A DNA stretch of 64,000 nt from contig NZ_JBMIRR010000027.1 in NCBI RefSeq assembly GCF_049195245.1, forward strand, positions 1,054,001 through 1,118,000, in the 5' to 3' direction. Source of the DNA: Arenimonas sp049195245 (GTDB taxonomy: Bacteria; Pseudomonadota; Gammaproteobacteria; Xanthomonadales; Xanthomonadaceae). This document shows positions 39,011 through 49,040 of the stretch, in pieces (positions within the stretch are counted from its first letter, which is position 1; every line of letters starts with the position of its first letter). The notes beneath the pieces were generated by a model. The model did not search any database. It saw nothing but the letters and a program-made list of their open reading frames with translations, and was not told where the DNA came from. The translations under genes were made by a program, and so were the position numbers.

Positions 39011-39589
39011 ATGCCAAGTCCCCGTCACCTGTCGCTGCTTTTGCTCACCGCCACCCTCGCCCTCGGCGCCTGCCGCCAGGACGACGCCGGAACCGGCGAA
39101 GATCGCAGCATCGCCGACAGCATCCGCGATGAAGTGCGCGAAGAGCTGACCACCCAGAACCTTCAGGTCGGCGGCGGGAAGGCAGACCTGCCCCGCGCCG
39201 AGATCTCGCCGCAGGGCGAGTTCTTCATCGGGGGCAAGAAGCAGCCGCTCGATGCCAGCCAGCAGGCCCTGCTGCTGCGCTACCGCACCCAGCTGGCCAC
39301 CGTGGCCGACGCCGGCAGCGAGGTCGGCCTGCAGGGCGCGGCCCTGGCCGGCTCGGCGCTGAAGGAAGCCGCCAAGGGCGCCCTGGGCGGCGACACCAAG
39401 GAAGGCGAGGCGCGGATCGAGGCCGAAGCCGAACGCGTGCGCGCCTCGGCCCGCCGGCTGTGCGATCTGCTACCCGGCCTGCATGCGTCGCAGGAAGCGG
39501 CCAAGGCCGCGATCCCGGCCTTCGCGCCTTACGCCGACATGGACGAATCCGACATCACCGACTGCCGCGCCGACATCGACCGGCGCTGA
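39011..39589 (+). CDS. predicted lipoprotein, unknown function
   Basis: A 192-residue product with lipobox LALGAC (C21) and a mature part that is mostly helical and rich in Ala and Glu. The segment ADAGSEVGLQGAALAGSALKEAA and a C-terminal Cys pair (RRLCDLLP and DCRADIDRR) are its main marks. It may belong to the YggN/DUF2884-like group of envelope proteins, but I cannot confirm this. The ATG after ggagaaccgc is chosen because it opens the signal sequence. Confidence 0.75.
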   Translation: MPSPRHLSLLLLTATLALGACRQDDAGTGEDRSIADSIRDEVREELTTQNLQVGGGKADLPRAEISPQGEFFIGGKKQPLDASQQALLLRYRTQLATVADAGSEVGLQGAALAGSALKEAAKGALGGDTKEGEARIEAEAERVRASARRLCDLLPGLHASQEAAKAAIPAFAPYADMDESDITDCRADIDRR

Positions 39590-39641
39590 GTGCGGCGCCG
39601 ATCCCGTTGACCCGACCGCAGCCTGAGGAATCAGGCGCGCA

Positions 39642-41048
<1,407 letters not shown>

Positions 41049-41165
41049 CTCGGAACTCCCTGCGGACTGGCCCCGAGCATACCGCCCCGGCCGCGGCGGT
41101 GAACGCGGAGTGCCGCGACCGGAGCGGTTAGAATGGGCGTCTTGACCGACCTGCCGGGAACCCCG

Positions 41166-42533
41166 ATGTCCGACGCCGCCCTGACTGCCCTTTCCCCGCT
41201 GGACGGGAGGTATGCCGCCAAGGTGGAGGCGCTGCGGCCGATTTTCTCCGAGTACGGACTGATCCGCGCCCGGGTGCGGGTGGAAGTGGAATGGCTGCTG
41301 GCCCTGGCCAGCGAATCCCACCTGGTCGAGCTGCCGCCCTTCTCGCCCGACGCGATCACCCGCCTCAGGGGCCTGGTGTCGGACTTCTCGGTGGACGATG
41401 CGGCGCGCGTGAAGGCGATCGAGCGCACCACCAACCACGACGTCAAGGCCGTGGAATATTTCATCAAGGAGCGGCTCCGGGACGATGCCGAGCTGGGCCC
41501 GGCGCTGGAGTTCGTGCACTTCGCCTGCACCAGCGAGGACATCAACAACCTCAGCTACGCGCTGATGCTGCACGAGGCCTACACCACCGTGCTGGCACCG
41601 CGCACCTGGGCCGTGGTCGAAACGCTGCAGTCGATGGCCCATGAGCACGCCGGGCTGCCGATGCTGTCGCGCACCCACGGCCAGACCGCCTCGCCGACCA
41701 CGGTGGGCAAGGAGCTGGCCAACGTGGTGGCGCGACTGCAGCGCCAGGTGGCGGTGATGCACGGCATCGAGTTCCCCGGCAAGATCAACGGCGCCGTGGG
41801 CAACTACAACGCGCATGGGGTGGCCTATCCCGACGTGGACTGGCCGGCATTGGCGCAGCGCTTCGTCGAATCCCTGGGCCTGGACTTCAATGCCTACACC
41901 ACCCAGATCGAACCGCACGACGGCATCGCCGAGCTCTGCGACGCACAGCGCCGCATCAACACCATCCTGGTGGACCTGTGCCGCGACATCTGGGGCTACA
42001 TCTCGCTGGGCTATTTCAAGCAGGCGGTGAAGGCCGGTGAAGTGGGCAGTTCGACCATGCCGCACAAGGTCAACCCGATCGACTTCGAAAATGCCGAAGG
42101 CAACTTCGGCCTGGCCAATGCCCTGCTGGGCCACTTCTCCGAGAAGCTGCCGATCAGCCGCTGGCAGCGCGACCTGACCGACTCCACGGTGCTGCGCGCG
42201 CTGGGCACGGCCTTCGGCCACAGCCTGGTGGCGCTGGACGCGCTGCAGCGCGGCTTGGGCAAGCTCAGCGTCAATCCCGAGCGCCTGGCCGCCGACCTCG
42301 ACGCGGCCTGGGAAGTGCTGGCCGAACCGGTGCAGACCGTGATGCGCCGCCACGGCCTGCCCAACCCCTACGAGCAGCTCAAGGCCCTCACCCGCGGCCA
42401 GGGCATCACCGCCGAGTCCATGCGCGCCTTCATCCAGGGCCTGGACCTGCCCGCCGATGCCAAGACCCGCCTGCTCGCCCTGACCCCCGCCAACTACACC
42501 GGCCTCGCGGAATTCCTCGCCAAGGATGTGTGA
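41166..42533 (+). CDS. purB: adenylosuccinate lyase
   Basis: Cleaves adenylosuccinate to AMP and SAICAR to AICAR in purine synthesis, releasing fumarate. At 455 residues it matches E. coli PurB in length. It has the signature GSSTMPHKVNPIDFEN and the segment TSEDINNLSYALM. The ATG at 41166 after a ggga site is preferred to an in-frame ATG 11 codons earlier. A TAGAAT box at 41129 may be its -10. Fumarate from this enzyme is the substrate of the divergent fumC product. Confidence 0.96.
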   Translation: MSDAALTALSPLDGRYAAKVEALRPIFSEYGLIRARVRVEVEWLLALASESHLVELPPFSPDAITRLRGLVSDFSVDDAARVKAIERTTNHDVKAVEYFIKERLRDDAELGPALEFVHFACTSEDINNLSYALMLHEAYTTVLAPRTWAVVETLQSMAHEHAGLPMLSRTHGQTASPTTVGKELANVVARLQRQVAVMHGIEFPGKINGAVGNYNAHGVAYPDVDWPALAQRFVESLGLDFNAYTTQIEPHDGIAELCDAQRRINTILVDLCRDIWGYISLGYFKQAVKAGEVGSSTMPHKVNPIDFENAEGNFGLANALLGHFSEKLPISRWQRDLTDSTVLRALGTAFGHSLVALDALQRGLGKLSVNPERLAADLDAAWEVLAEPVQTVMRRHGLPNPYEQLKALTRGQGITAESMRAFIQGLDLPADAKTRLLALTPANYTGLAEFLAKDV

Positions 42534-42542
42534 AAGCGTTTG

Positions 42543-42632
42543 GCCACGGATTTACGCGGATAAGCGCGGATCAGAAACTTAAGCTTTCATTACTCCTCGC
42601 TTTATCCGCGGTCATCCGCGTAAATCCGTGGC
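42543..42632. repeat. palindromic intergenic element, copy 1
   Basis: Two 29-bp arms (42543-42571 and 42604-42632), beginning GCCACGGATTTACGCGGAT and ending with its complement, match in all but about two positions and surround a 32-base AT-richer centre. A second element with the same arms is at 52371. It sits between purB and roxA and reaches to 8 bases before the roxA ATG. Confidence 0.85.
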
Positions 42633-42639
42633 AAAAAAA

Positions 42640-43830
42640 ATGAAACAACTCGCGATCGAAGTGAATGGGGCCGGGGCACCGCCGCTGGGCATGCGCCCCG
42701 AGGTGTTCCTGCGCGACTACTGGCAGAAGCGGCCGCTGCTGGTGCGGCAGGCCTTTCCGGGCTTCGTGTCGCCGATCACGCCCGAGGACCTGGCCGGGCT
42801 GGCCTGCGAGGAGGCGGCGCTGGCGCGGGTGGTGCTGCATGACCGCAAGCGCGACCGCTGGGAGCTGCGCAACGGCCCCTTCAGCGAAGACTCCTTCCCC
42901 CGGCTGCCGAAGAAGGACTGGACCCTGCTGGTGCAGGACGTGGACAAGTGGGACATGGACATCCGCGCGCTGCTGGCGGCGTTCCGGTTCCTGCCCTCGT
43001 GGCGGCTGGACGACGTGATGGTCAGCTTCGCCGTGCCCGGCGGTTCGGTCGGCGCGCACGTGGACCAGTACGACGTGTTCCTGCTGCAGGCCCACGGCCA
43101 CCGCCGCTGGCAGATCGACTCGCGGCCTGGCGCGCCGACCGCGTTCCGGGACGACGTCGAGCTCAAGCTGCTGCGCGAGTTCGAGCCCGACCACGACTGG
43201 GTGCTGGCACCCGGCGATATGCTGTACCTGCCGCCCGGCGTGCCGCACCACGGCGTGGCCGAGGATGCCTGCCTCACCTTCTCGGTCGGCATGCGCGCGC
43301 CCTCGCAGGCCGAGCTGATGCTGGACCTGGCCGAGGAGCTGGCCGCCGCGCTGCCCGAGGAAGCGCGCTACGCCGATCCCGACCTGGCCCTGCCCGCCGA
43401 TCCGCACGAAATCGACGAGGCGGCCTTCAACCGCGTGCGCGCGGCGGTCGCGGGCCTGCAGTCCCTGGACGAGGCCGCGCTGCGGACGTGGTTCGGGCGA
43501 TTCATCACCCAGTACCGCGCCGCGGGCAGCCTGGCGCCGCCGGTGCGCGTGCCCTCGGTGGCTACGGTGGCCGACACCTTGGCCCGTGGCGGCCGGCTGC
43601 TGCGTCATCCCCACGCCCGGCACGCCTGGGCGCGCGAAGGACGCGCGGCGCGGCTGCATGCCAACGGCCTGTCCTGGCCGATGCCGGTGGCCTCGGCGCG
43701 GCTGTTGGCCGGCGCTGACGACATCGACGGCGACGCGCTGGCCCGCCTGGACGAGGCCGGCCGCACGGCGCTGCACGCGCTGCTCGCCCAGGGCCATTAC
43801 CATCTGGAAAAACCCGCCCGCCGCCGCTGA
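42640..43830 (+). CDS. roxA: ribosomal protein uL16 arginine hydroxylase (RoxA/YcfD-type)
   Basis: 2-oxoglutarate and Fe(II)-dependent cupin/JmjC oxygenase; the E. coli homologue hydroxylates an arginine of ribosomal protein L16. The 396-residue product has the iron ligands H140 and D142 (GAHVDQYD) and H203 or H204 (GVPHHGVA), then a winged-helix C-terminal domain of the family. The ATG at 42640 is chosen. A GTG 4 codons earlier lies inside the repeat arm. No clear ribosome site precedes the ATG, only an A8 run next to the repeat, so initiation may be unusual. Confidence 0.9.
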   Translation: MKQLAIEVNGAGAPPLGMRPEVFLRDYWQKRPLLVRQAFPGFVSPITPEDLAGLACEEAALARVVLHDRKRDRWELRNGPFSEDSFPRLPKKDWTLLVQDVDKWDMDIRALLAAFRFLPSWRLDDVMVSFAVPGGSVGAHVDQYDVFLLQAHGHRRWQIDSRPGAPTAFRDDVELKLLREFEPDHDWVLAPGDMLYLPPGVPHHGVAEDACLTFSVGMRAPSQAELMLDLAEELAAALPEEARYADPDLALPADPHEIDEAAFNRVRAAVAGLQSLDEAALRTWFGRFITQYRAAGSLAPPVRVPSVATVADTLARGGRLLRHPHARHAWAREGRAARLHANGLSWPMPVASARLLAGADDIDGDALARLDEAGRTALHALLAQGHYHLEKPARRR

Positions 43831-43841
43831 GCCCGCCCCCC

Positions 43842-44801
43842 ATGATCGAAAGTGACTTCCGCGTAGAACCCGCCGACTACCGCGCCGATTTCCAGCAGCT
43901 GCGGCAGGTGCGCGAAACCGTGTTCGTGCTCGAGCAGAAGGTGCCGATCGAGGAGGAATGGGACGACCTCGACCCGCAGTGCCGGCACGTGATCGCACGC
44001 GACCGCCACAACCAGCCCATCGGTACCGGGCGGCTGACGCCCGAACGCAAGATCGGCCGCATGGCCGTGCTGCCCGAGTGGCGCGGCAAGGGCGTGGGCG
44101 ACGCGCTGCTGCTGGCCCTGATGCAGCAGGCGCGCGAGCTGGGCTGGACCGAGCTGCGGCTCAACGCACAGGTGAGCGCCGAACGTTTCTACGCCCGCCA
44201 CGGCTTTGCGCCCTACGGCGAGCGCTTCATGGAAGCCGGCATCGAGCACCAGGCCATGCAGCGCACGCTGGAGCCGCTGCCGCGCCCGCAGCGCGATGGC
44301 GGCCAGCCGCGCGGTCCGTCGGTGCCCCTGCGCGAGTTCGAGGGCCTGGCCGCCGCCACCGAAGCCACCCTGGCCCTGATTCAGTCGGCCCGGCGCGAGC
44401 TGTGGATCTACAGCCGCGACCTGGAGCCGGCGCTGTACGCGCAGCCGGCCGTGCTCGAGGCGCTCAAGCAGTTCGCCATCGCCGGCCGCGGCGGCGTGGT
44501 GCAGGTGCTGCTGCAGGAACCGGGCACCGCGCAGGCGGTCGGGCACCCGCTGCTGGGCCTGGCCCAGCGCATGAGTACCGTGTTCCAGTTCCGCATGCCC
44601 ACCGACCCGGTGGACCAGCAGTATCCTTCCGCCTTCCTGGCCAACGACCGCGACGGCTACCTGTTCCGGCTGCTCGGCAGCCGCTTCGAGGGCGACTGGA
44701 GCCCGGCCCAGCCGGCCCGTGCGCGCCAGCTGGAGGAACATTTCGGCCGCGTCTGGGAGCGTTCGCGCCCCTGCACCGAGCTTCGCATCCTCGGCATCTG
44801 A
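43842..44801 (+). CDS. GNAT acetyltransferase with an extra C-terminal domain
   Basis: A 319-residue protein. Residues 1-145 form a GNAT domain with the acetyl-CoA loop VLPEWRGKGVGDALL and the substrate-side segment ARHGFAPYGERFMEAGIEH, similar to the ElaA/YjcF-like group. Residues about 160-319 form a second domain, with SARRELWIYSRDLEPALY and YLFRLLGSRFEG, whose pattern of strands resembles a degenerate phospholipase-D-like fold. I recall this two-domain arrangement in Xanthomonads without a known role. It starts 11 bp after roxA and may be cotranscribed with it. Confidence 0.85.
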   Translation: MIESDFRVEPADYRADFQQLRQVRETVFVLEQKVPIEEEWDDLDPQCRHVIARDRHNQPIGTGRLTPERKIGRMAVLPEWRGKGVGDALLLALMQQARELGWTELRLNAQVSAERFYARHGFAPYGERFMEAGIEHQAMQRTLEPLPRPQRDGGQPRGPSVPLREFEGLAAATEATLALIQSARRELWIYSRDLEPALYAQPAVLEALKQFAIAGRGGVVQVLLQEPGTAQAVGHPLLGLAQRMSTVFQFRMPTDPVDQQYPSAFLANDRDGYLFRLLGSRFEGDWSPAQPARARQLEEHFGRVWERSRPCTELRILGI

Positions 44802-44886
44802 CCCGGGCCACCCGGCCCGGGGCACTGAACCGCGACCATGGTCGAAGGCCCCGGCACCCCGCCGCGGGCCGCTTCGGGTTCTAAAG

Positions 44887-44907
44887 GCCGGCGTCGCCGG
44901 CTATAAT
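44887..44907 (+). promoter_or_regulatory. probable promoter of sucA with an adjoining palindrome
   Basis: A consensus TATAAT at 44902-44907 follows directly on the perfect palindrome GCCGGCGTCGCCGGC. The -35 region at 17 bp spacing (TTCTAA) is poor, so an activator or the palindrome may matter. It stands about 90 bp before the sucA start. Confidence 0.5.
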
Positions 44908-44996
44908 CCCGGGCCTTGCCTCCGCCCGCCGGAGCGCAGCCGACATCCCATTCCATCAATCACTTACCCGCTACTTGTGCGGGCCAGGCCAGGGTC

Positions 44997-47822
44997 GTGG
45001 ATAGTCTGATCAAGCAGTTCAAGCAGACCTCGCAACTTGCCGGCGGCAACGCCGCCTTCATCGAAGACCTGTACGAGCAGTACCTGGTCGATCCGGACAG
45101 CGTCTCGCCGACCTGGAAAACCTACTTCGACGGCTTCAAGGGCCGCGAAGCCGGTGACGTGCCGCACTCGGCCGTGATGGCCCGGGTGCAGGCTGCCGCC
45201 CGCAATGGCGCCTCGCCCGTGGCGATGGACGACGAGGCCGCGCGCAAGCAGGCCGCCGTGGGCAAGCTGGTCACCGCCTACCGCTCGCGCGGCCACCTGG
45301 CCGCCGACCTGGATCCGCTGGGCATGATGGCCAAGCAGGAAGCCCCGGACCTGGACCTGCCCTTCCACGGCCTGTCCCCGTCCGACCTGGACCAGGAATT
45401 CACGGTGGACACCTGGTTCGCCGAGGGCAAGCTCAAGCTGCGCGACCTGCTGGCCAAGCTGCGCGCTTCGTACTCGGGCAGCATCGGCGCCGAGTTCATG
45501 CACATTTCCGACGCCACCCAGCGCCGCTGGATGCAGCAGAAGCTGGAGGGCGCGGCCGGCAAGTACGGGTTCCAGGCGCAGGAGCGCCAGCGGCTGCTCG
45601 AGCGGCTCACCGCCGCCGAAGGCCTGGAGCGCTACCTGCACACCGCCTTCGTCGGCCAGAAGCGGTTCTCGCTGGAAGGTGGCGATTCGCTGATCCCGCT
45701 GATGGACACCCTGATCCGCCGCGGCGGCAGCGACGGCGTCAAGGACGTGGTGATCGGCATGGCCCACCGCGGCCGCCTCAACGTGCTCATCAACACGATG
45801 GGCAAGCCGCCGCACAAGCTGTTCAACGAATTCCGAGGCCAGTTCGAGCACAACGACGACCCCGCGCACTCGGGCGACGTGAAGTACCACATGGGTTATT
45901 CCTCCGACGTCGCCACGCCCGGCGGCCCGGTGCACCTGGCGCTGGCCTTCAATCCCTCGCACCTGGAAATCGTCGATCCAGTGGTCGCCGGCTCGGTGCG
46001 CGCGCGCCAGATGCGCCGCGAGGACGGCAAGCGCCAGCAGGTGCTGCCGGTGCTGATCCACGGCGACGCGGCGTTCGCGGGCCAGGGCGTGGTGATGGAG
46101 CTGTTCCAGATGTCGCAGGCGCGCGGCTTCGCGGTCGGCGGCACGGTGCACATCGTCATCAACAACCAGGTCGGCTTCACCATCAGCCGCCAGGACGACG
46201 CCCGCTCCACCTTCTACTGCACCGACCCGGCCAAGATCATCGGCGCGCCCGTGCTGCACGTGAACGGCGACGACCCCGATGCCGTGGCCTTCTGCGCCCA
46301 GCTGGCCTTCGACTTCCGCAAGCAGTTCCAGCGCGACGTGGTGATCGACCTGGTCTGCTACCGCCGCCACGGCCACAACGAGGCCGACGAGCCGGCCGCG
46401 ACCCAGCCGCTGATGTACAAGAACATCCGCGCCCGCAAGACCACCCGCGAGCTGTACGCCGAGCGCCTGGCCGCCGATGGCGTGCTCGATGCCGCCGGCG
46501 CCAAGGCCCTGGTGGACTCCTACCGCGACCGCCTCGACAAGGGCGACGTCACCACCGAACTGGCCAAGGTCGGCCCCGACCCGTTCGCGGTCGACTGGAC
46601 ACCCTGGCTCAAGGGCAAGCTCTCGGACCCGGTGGACACGAAGGTGGCCCGTCCCGCGCTCGATGCGCTGGCGACGTCCATCAACACCCTGCCGCCGACG
46701 CTGACGCTGCACCCGCGCGTGGCCAAGATCTACGAAGATCGCCTGAAGATGAAGGCCGGCGAGCTGGCCATGGACTGGGGCTTCGCCGAGAACCTGGCCT
46801 ACGCCAGCCTGCTCGCCGAAGGCTACAAGCTGCGCCTGGTGGGCCAGGACGCGGGCCGCGGCACCTTCTTCCATCGCCACGCGGTGCTGCACGACCAGGT
46901 CAAGGGCGAGGCCACCCTGCCGCTGCGCCAGCTGGCGGCCAATCCCGAACACGTGATGATCATCGACTCGCTGCTGAGCGAGGAAGCGGTGATGGCCTTC
47001 GAATACGGTTATTCCACCGCCGAGCCGGGCACGCTCAACATCTGGGAAGGCCAGTTCGGCGACTTCGCCAACGGCGCCCAGGTGGTGATCGACCAGTTCA
47101 TCACCTCGGGTGAATCCAAGTGGGACCGCCTCTGCGGCCTGGTGCTGTTCCTGCCGCACGGCTACGAGGGCCAGGGCCCCGAGCACAGCTCGGCGCGACT
47201 GGAGCGCTTCCTGCAGCTGTGCGCGCTGGACAACATCCAGGTCTGCACCCCGACCACGCCCGCGCAGATGTTCCACATGCTGCGCCGGCAGATGCTGCGC
47301 CCCACCCGCAAGCCGCTGGTGGTGATGACGCCCAAGTCCATGCTGCGCAACAAGCTGTCGGTGTCCAGCCTGGACGAGCTCAGCGGCGGCGGGTTCCAGA
47401 CGCTCATCCCCGACACCGTCGCGCGCGATGCCAAGAAGGTGAAGCGCGTGGTGGTCTGCGGTGGCAAGGTCTATTACGACCTGCTGGAAGCCGCGGAGAC
47501 CAGGAAGATCACCGACGTGGCCTTGGTCCGCGTGGAGCAGCTGTATCCGTTCCCGCGTCCCGAGCTGGCCGCCGAGCTCAAGCGCCTGGGCGCCGCCAAG
47601 GAAGTGGTGTGGTGCCAGGAAGAGCCGATGAACCAGGGCGCCTGGTACCAGATCCGGCACCACCTGGACCATTGCCTGGGCAAGGGCCAGTCGCTGAGCT
47701 ACGCCGGGCGTTCGCGCTCGGCCTCGCCGGCCGCCGGCCACGCCAACACGCACAACGAAGAGCACGCCCGCCTGATCGAGGATGCCCTCGTCAACGCGCC
47801 GAACACGCACACCGCCGAATAA
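44997..47822 (+). CDS. sucA: 2-oxoglutarate dehydrogenase E1 component
   Basis: Thiamine-diphosphate-dependent decarboxylation of 2-oxoglutarate in the TCA cycle. The 941-residue protein has the SucA N-terminus with FIEDLYEQYLVDP, the ThDP region GMAHRGRLNVLINTMGK, and the C-terminal transketolase-like part with EGQFGDFANGAQVVIDQF. The start is taken at a GTG giving MDSLIKQFKQTSQLAGG, the family N-terminus; an ATG 27 codons earlier opens a sequence without homology. It is followed by sucB (28 bp) and lpd (2 bp) in the usual order. Confidence 0.96.
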   Translation: MDSLIKQFKQTSQLAGGNAAFIEDLYEQYLVDPDSVSPTWKTYFDGFKGREAGDVPHSAVMARVQAAARNGASPVAMDDEAARKQAAVGKLVTAYRSRGHLAADLDPLGMMAKQEAPDLDLPFHGLSPSDLDQEFTVDTWFAEGKLKLRDLLAKLRASYSGSIGAEFMHISDATQRRWMQQKLEGAAGKYGFQAQERQRLLERLTAAEGLERYLHTAFVGQKRFSLEGGDSLIPLMDTLIRRGGSDGVKDVVIGMAHRGRLNVLINTMGKPPHKLFNEFRGQFEHNDDPAHSGDVKYHMGYSSDVATPGGPVHLALAFNPSHLEIVDPVVAGSVRARQMRREDGKRQQVLPVLIHGDAAFAGQGVVMELFQMSQARGFAVGGTVHIVINNQVGFTISRQDDARSTFYCTDPAKIIGAPVLHVNGDDPDAVAFCAQLAFDFRKQFQRDVVIDLVCYRRHGHNEADEPAATQPLMYKNIRARKTTRELYAERLAADGVLDAAGAKALVDSYRDRLDKGDVTTELAKVGPDPFAVDWTPWLKGKLSDPVDTKVARPALDALATSINTLPPTLTLHPRVAKIYEDRLKMKAGELAMDWGFAENLAYASLLAEGYKLRLVGQDAGRGTFFHRHAVLHDQVKGEATLPLRQLAANPEHVMIIDSLLSEEAVMAFEYGYSTAEPGTLNIWEGQFGDFANGAQVVIDQFITSGESKWDRLCGLVLFLPHGYEGQGPEHSSARLERFLQLCALDNIQVCTPTTPAQMFHMLRRQMLRPTRKPLVVMTPKSMLRNKLSVSSLDELSGGGFQTLIPDTVARDAKKVKRVVVCGGKVYYDLLEAAETRKITDVALVRVEQLYPFPRPELAAELKRLGAAKEVVWCQEEPMNQGAWYQIRHHLDHCLGKGQSLSYAGRSRSASPAAGHANTHNEEHARLIEDALVNAPNTHTAE

Positions 47823-47850
47823 CCCCATTCCAAGCCACAGGACCTCGTCC

Positions 47851-49038
47851 ATGAGCATCGAAGTCAAAGTCCCGGTCCTCCCGGAATCCGTTTCCGACGC
47901 CACCATCGCCACCTGGCACAAGAAGGCCGGCGACAGCGTGCGCCGCGACGAGAACCTGCTCGACCTGGAAACCGACAAGGTGGTGCTGGAAGTGCCCTCC
48001 CCGGTCGACGGCGTGCTCAAGGAGCTCAAGTTCAAGGAGGGTGACACCGTCACCAGCCAGCAGGTGATCGCGATCATCGAGGAAGGCGCCGTGGCCGCCG
48101 CCGAGCCGGCGAAGGCCGCGCCCGCGGCCGCTGCCAAGGCCGACGCCCCGGCGAAGGCCGAACCGGCCAAGGCCGCCGCGCCCGCCGCCGCCAAGTCCGG
48201 CGCCTCCGAGCTGCCGCCCGGTGCCGCGGCCCACGCCGCGCGCAACGACGTGAACCCGGCTGACGTCGCCGGCACCGGCCGCGGTGGCCGCGTGACCAAG
48301 GAAGACGTGGTCAACCACATCAAGGTCGGCGGCGGCGCCCGTCCCGAGCAGCGCGTGCCGATGACCCGCATCCGCCAGCGCATCGCCGAGCGCATGATGC
48401 AGTCCAAGAACTCCATCGCCATGCTGACCTCGTTCAACGAGGTCAACCTGTCCAAGGTGATGGCCATGCGCAAGGAGCTGGGCGAAGGCTTCGAGAAGTC
48501 GCACGGCATCAAGCTGGGCTTCATGAGCTTCTTCGCCAAGGCCGCGGCCAATGCGCTGCAGAAGTATCCTGTGGTCAATTCCTCGGTCGACGGCACCGAC
48601 GTGATCTACCACGGCTACGCGGATATCTCGATCGCCGTGGCTACCGACAAGGGTCTGGTGACCCCGGTGCTGCGCAACGTCGAGAACATGTCCTTCGCCG
48701 ACATCGAGGGCTCGATCGCCGGCTACGCCAAGGCGGCCCGCGAGGGCGGCCTGAAGCTCGAGGACCTGCAGGGCGGCACCTTCACCATCACCAACGGCGG
48801 CACCTTCGGCTCGCTGATGTCCACCCCGATCGTCAATCCGCCGCAGTCGGCCATCCTGGGCATGCACGCCATCAAGGAGCGCCCGATCGCCGAGAACGGC
48901 CAGGTGGTGATCGCGCCAATGATGTACATCGCGCTGTCGTACGACCATCGGATCATCGACGGCAAGGACGCGGTGCTGTTCCTGGTGGACATCAAGAACC
49001 AGCTGGAAAACCCGCACCGCATGCTGCTGGGGCTCTGA
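47851..49038 (+). CDS. sucB: dihydrolipoyl succinyltransferase, E2 component
   Basis: Moves the succinyl group from lipoate to CoA in the 2-oxoglutarate dehydrogenase complex. The 395-residue protein has one lipoyl domain with the lipoylated lysine K43 (LETDKVVLEV), an Ala/Pro-rich linker, a peripheral-subunit binding domain (about 127-165), and the catalytic domain with H366 in SYDHRIIDG. A clear ATG follows the short gap after sucA. Confidence 0.97.
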   Translation: MSIEVKVPVLPESVSDATIATWHKKAGDSVRRDENLLDLETDKVVLEVPSPVDGVLKELKFKEGDTVTSQQVIAIIEEGAVAAAEPAKAAPAAAAKADAPAKAEPAKAAAPAAAKSGASELPPGAAAHAARNDVNPADVAGTGRGGRVTKEDVVNHIKVGGGARPEQRVPMTRIRQRIAERMMQSKNSIAMLTSFNEVNLSKVMAMRKELGEGFEKSHGIKLGFMSFFAKAAANALQKYPVVNSSVDGTDVIYHGYADISIAVATDKGLVTPVLRNVENMSFADIEGSIAGYAKAAREGGLKLEDLQGGTFTITNGGTFGSLMSTPIVNPPQSAILGMHAIKERPIAENGQVVIAPMMYIALSYDHRIIDGKDAVLFLVDIKNQLENPHRMLLGL

Positions 49039-49040
49039 CC

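Noticed and set aside
44964..48596. A 1,210-codon minus-strand frame opposite sucA and sucB
   Set aside because: It crosses two well-identified genes and an intergenic gap with no ribosome site or family motif of its own.
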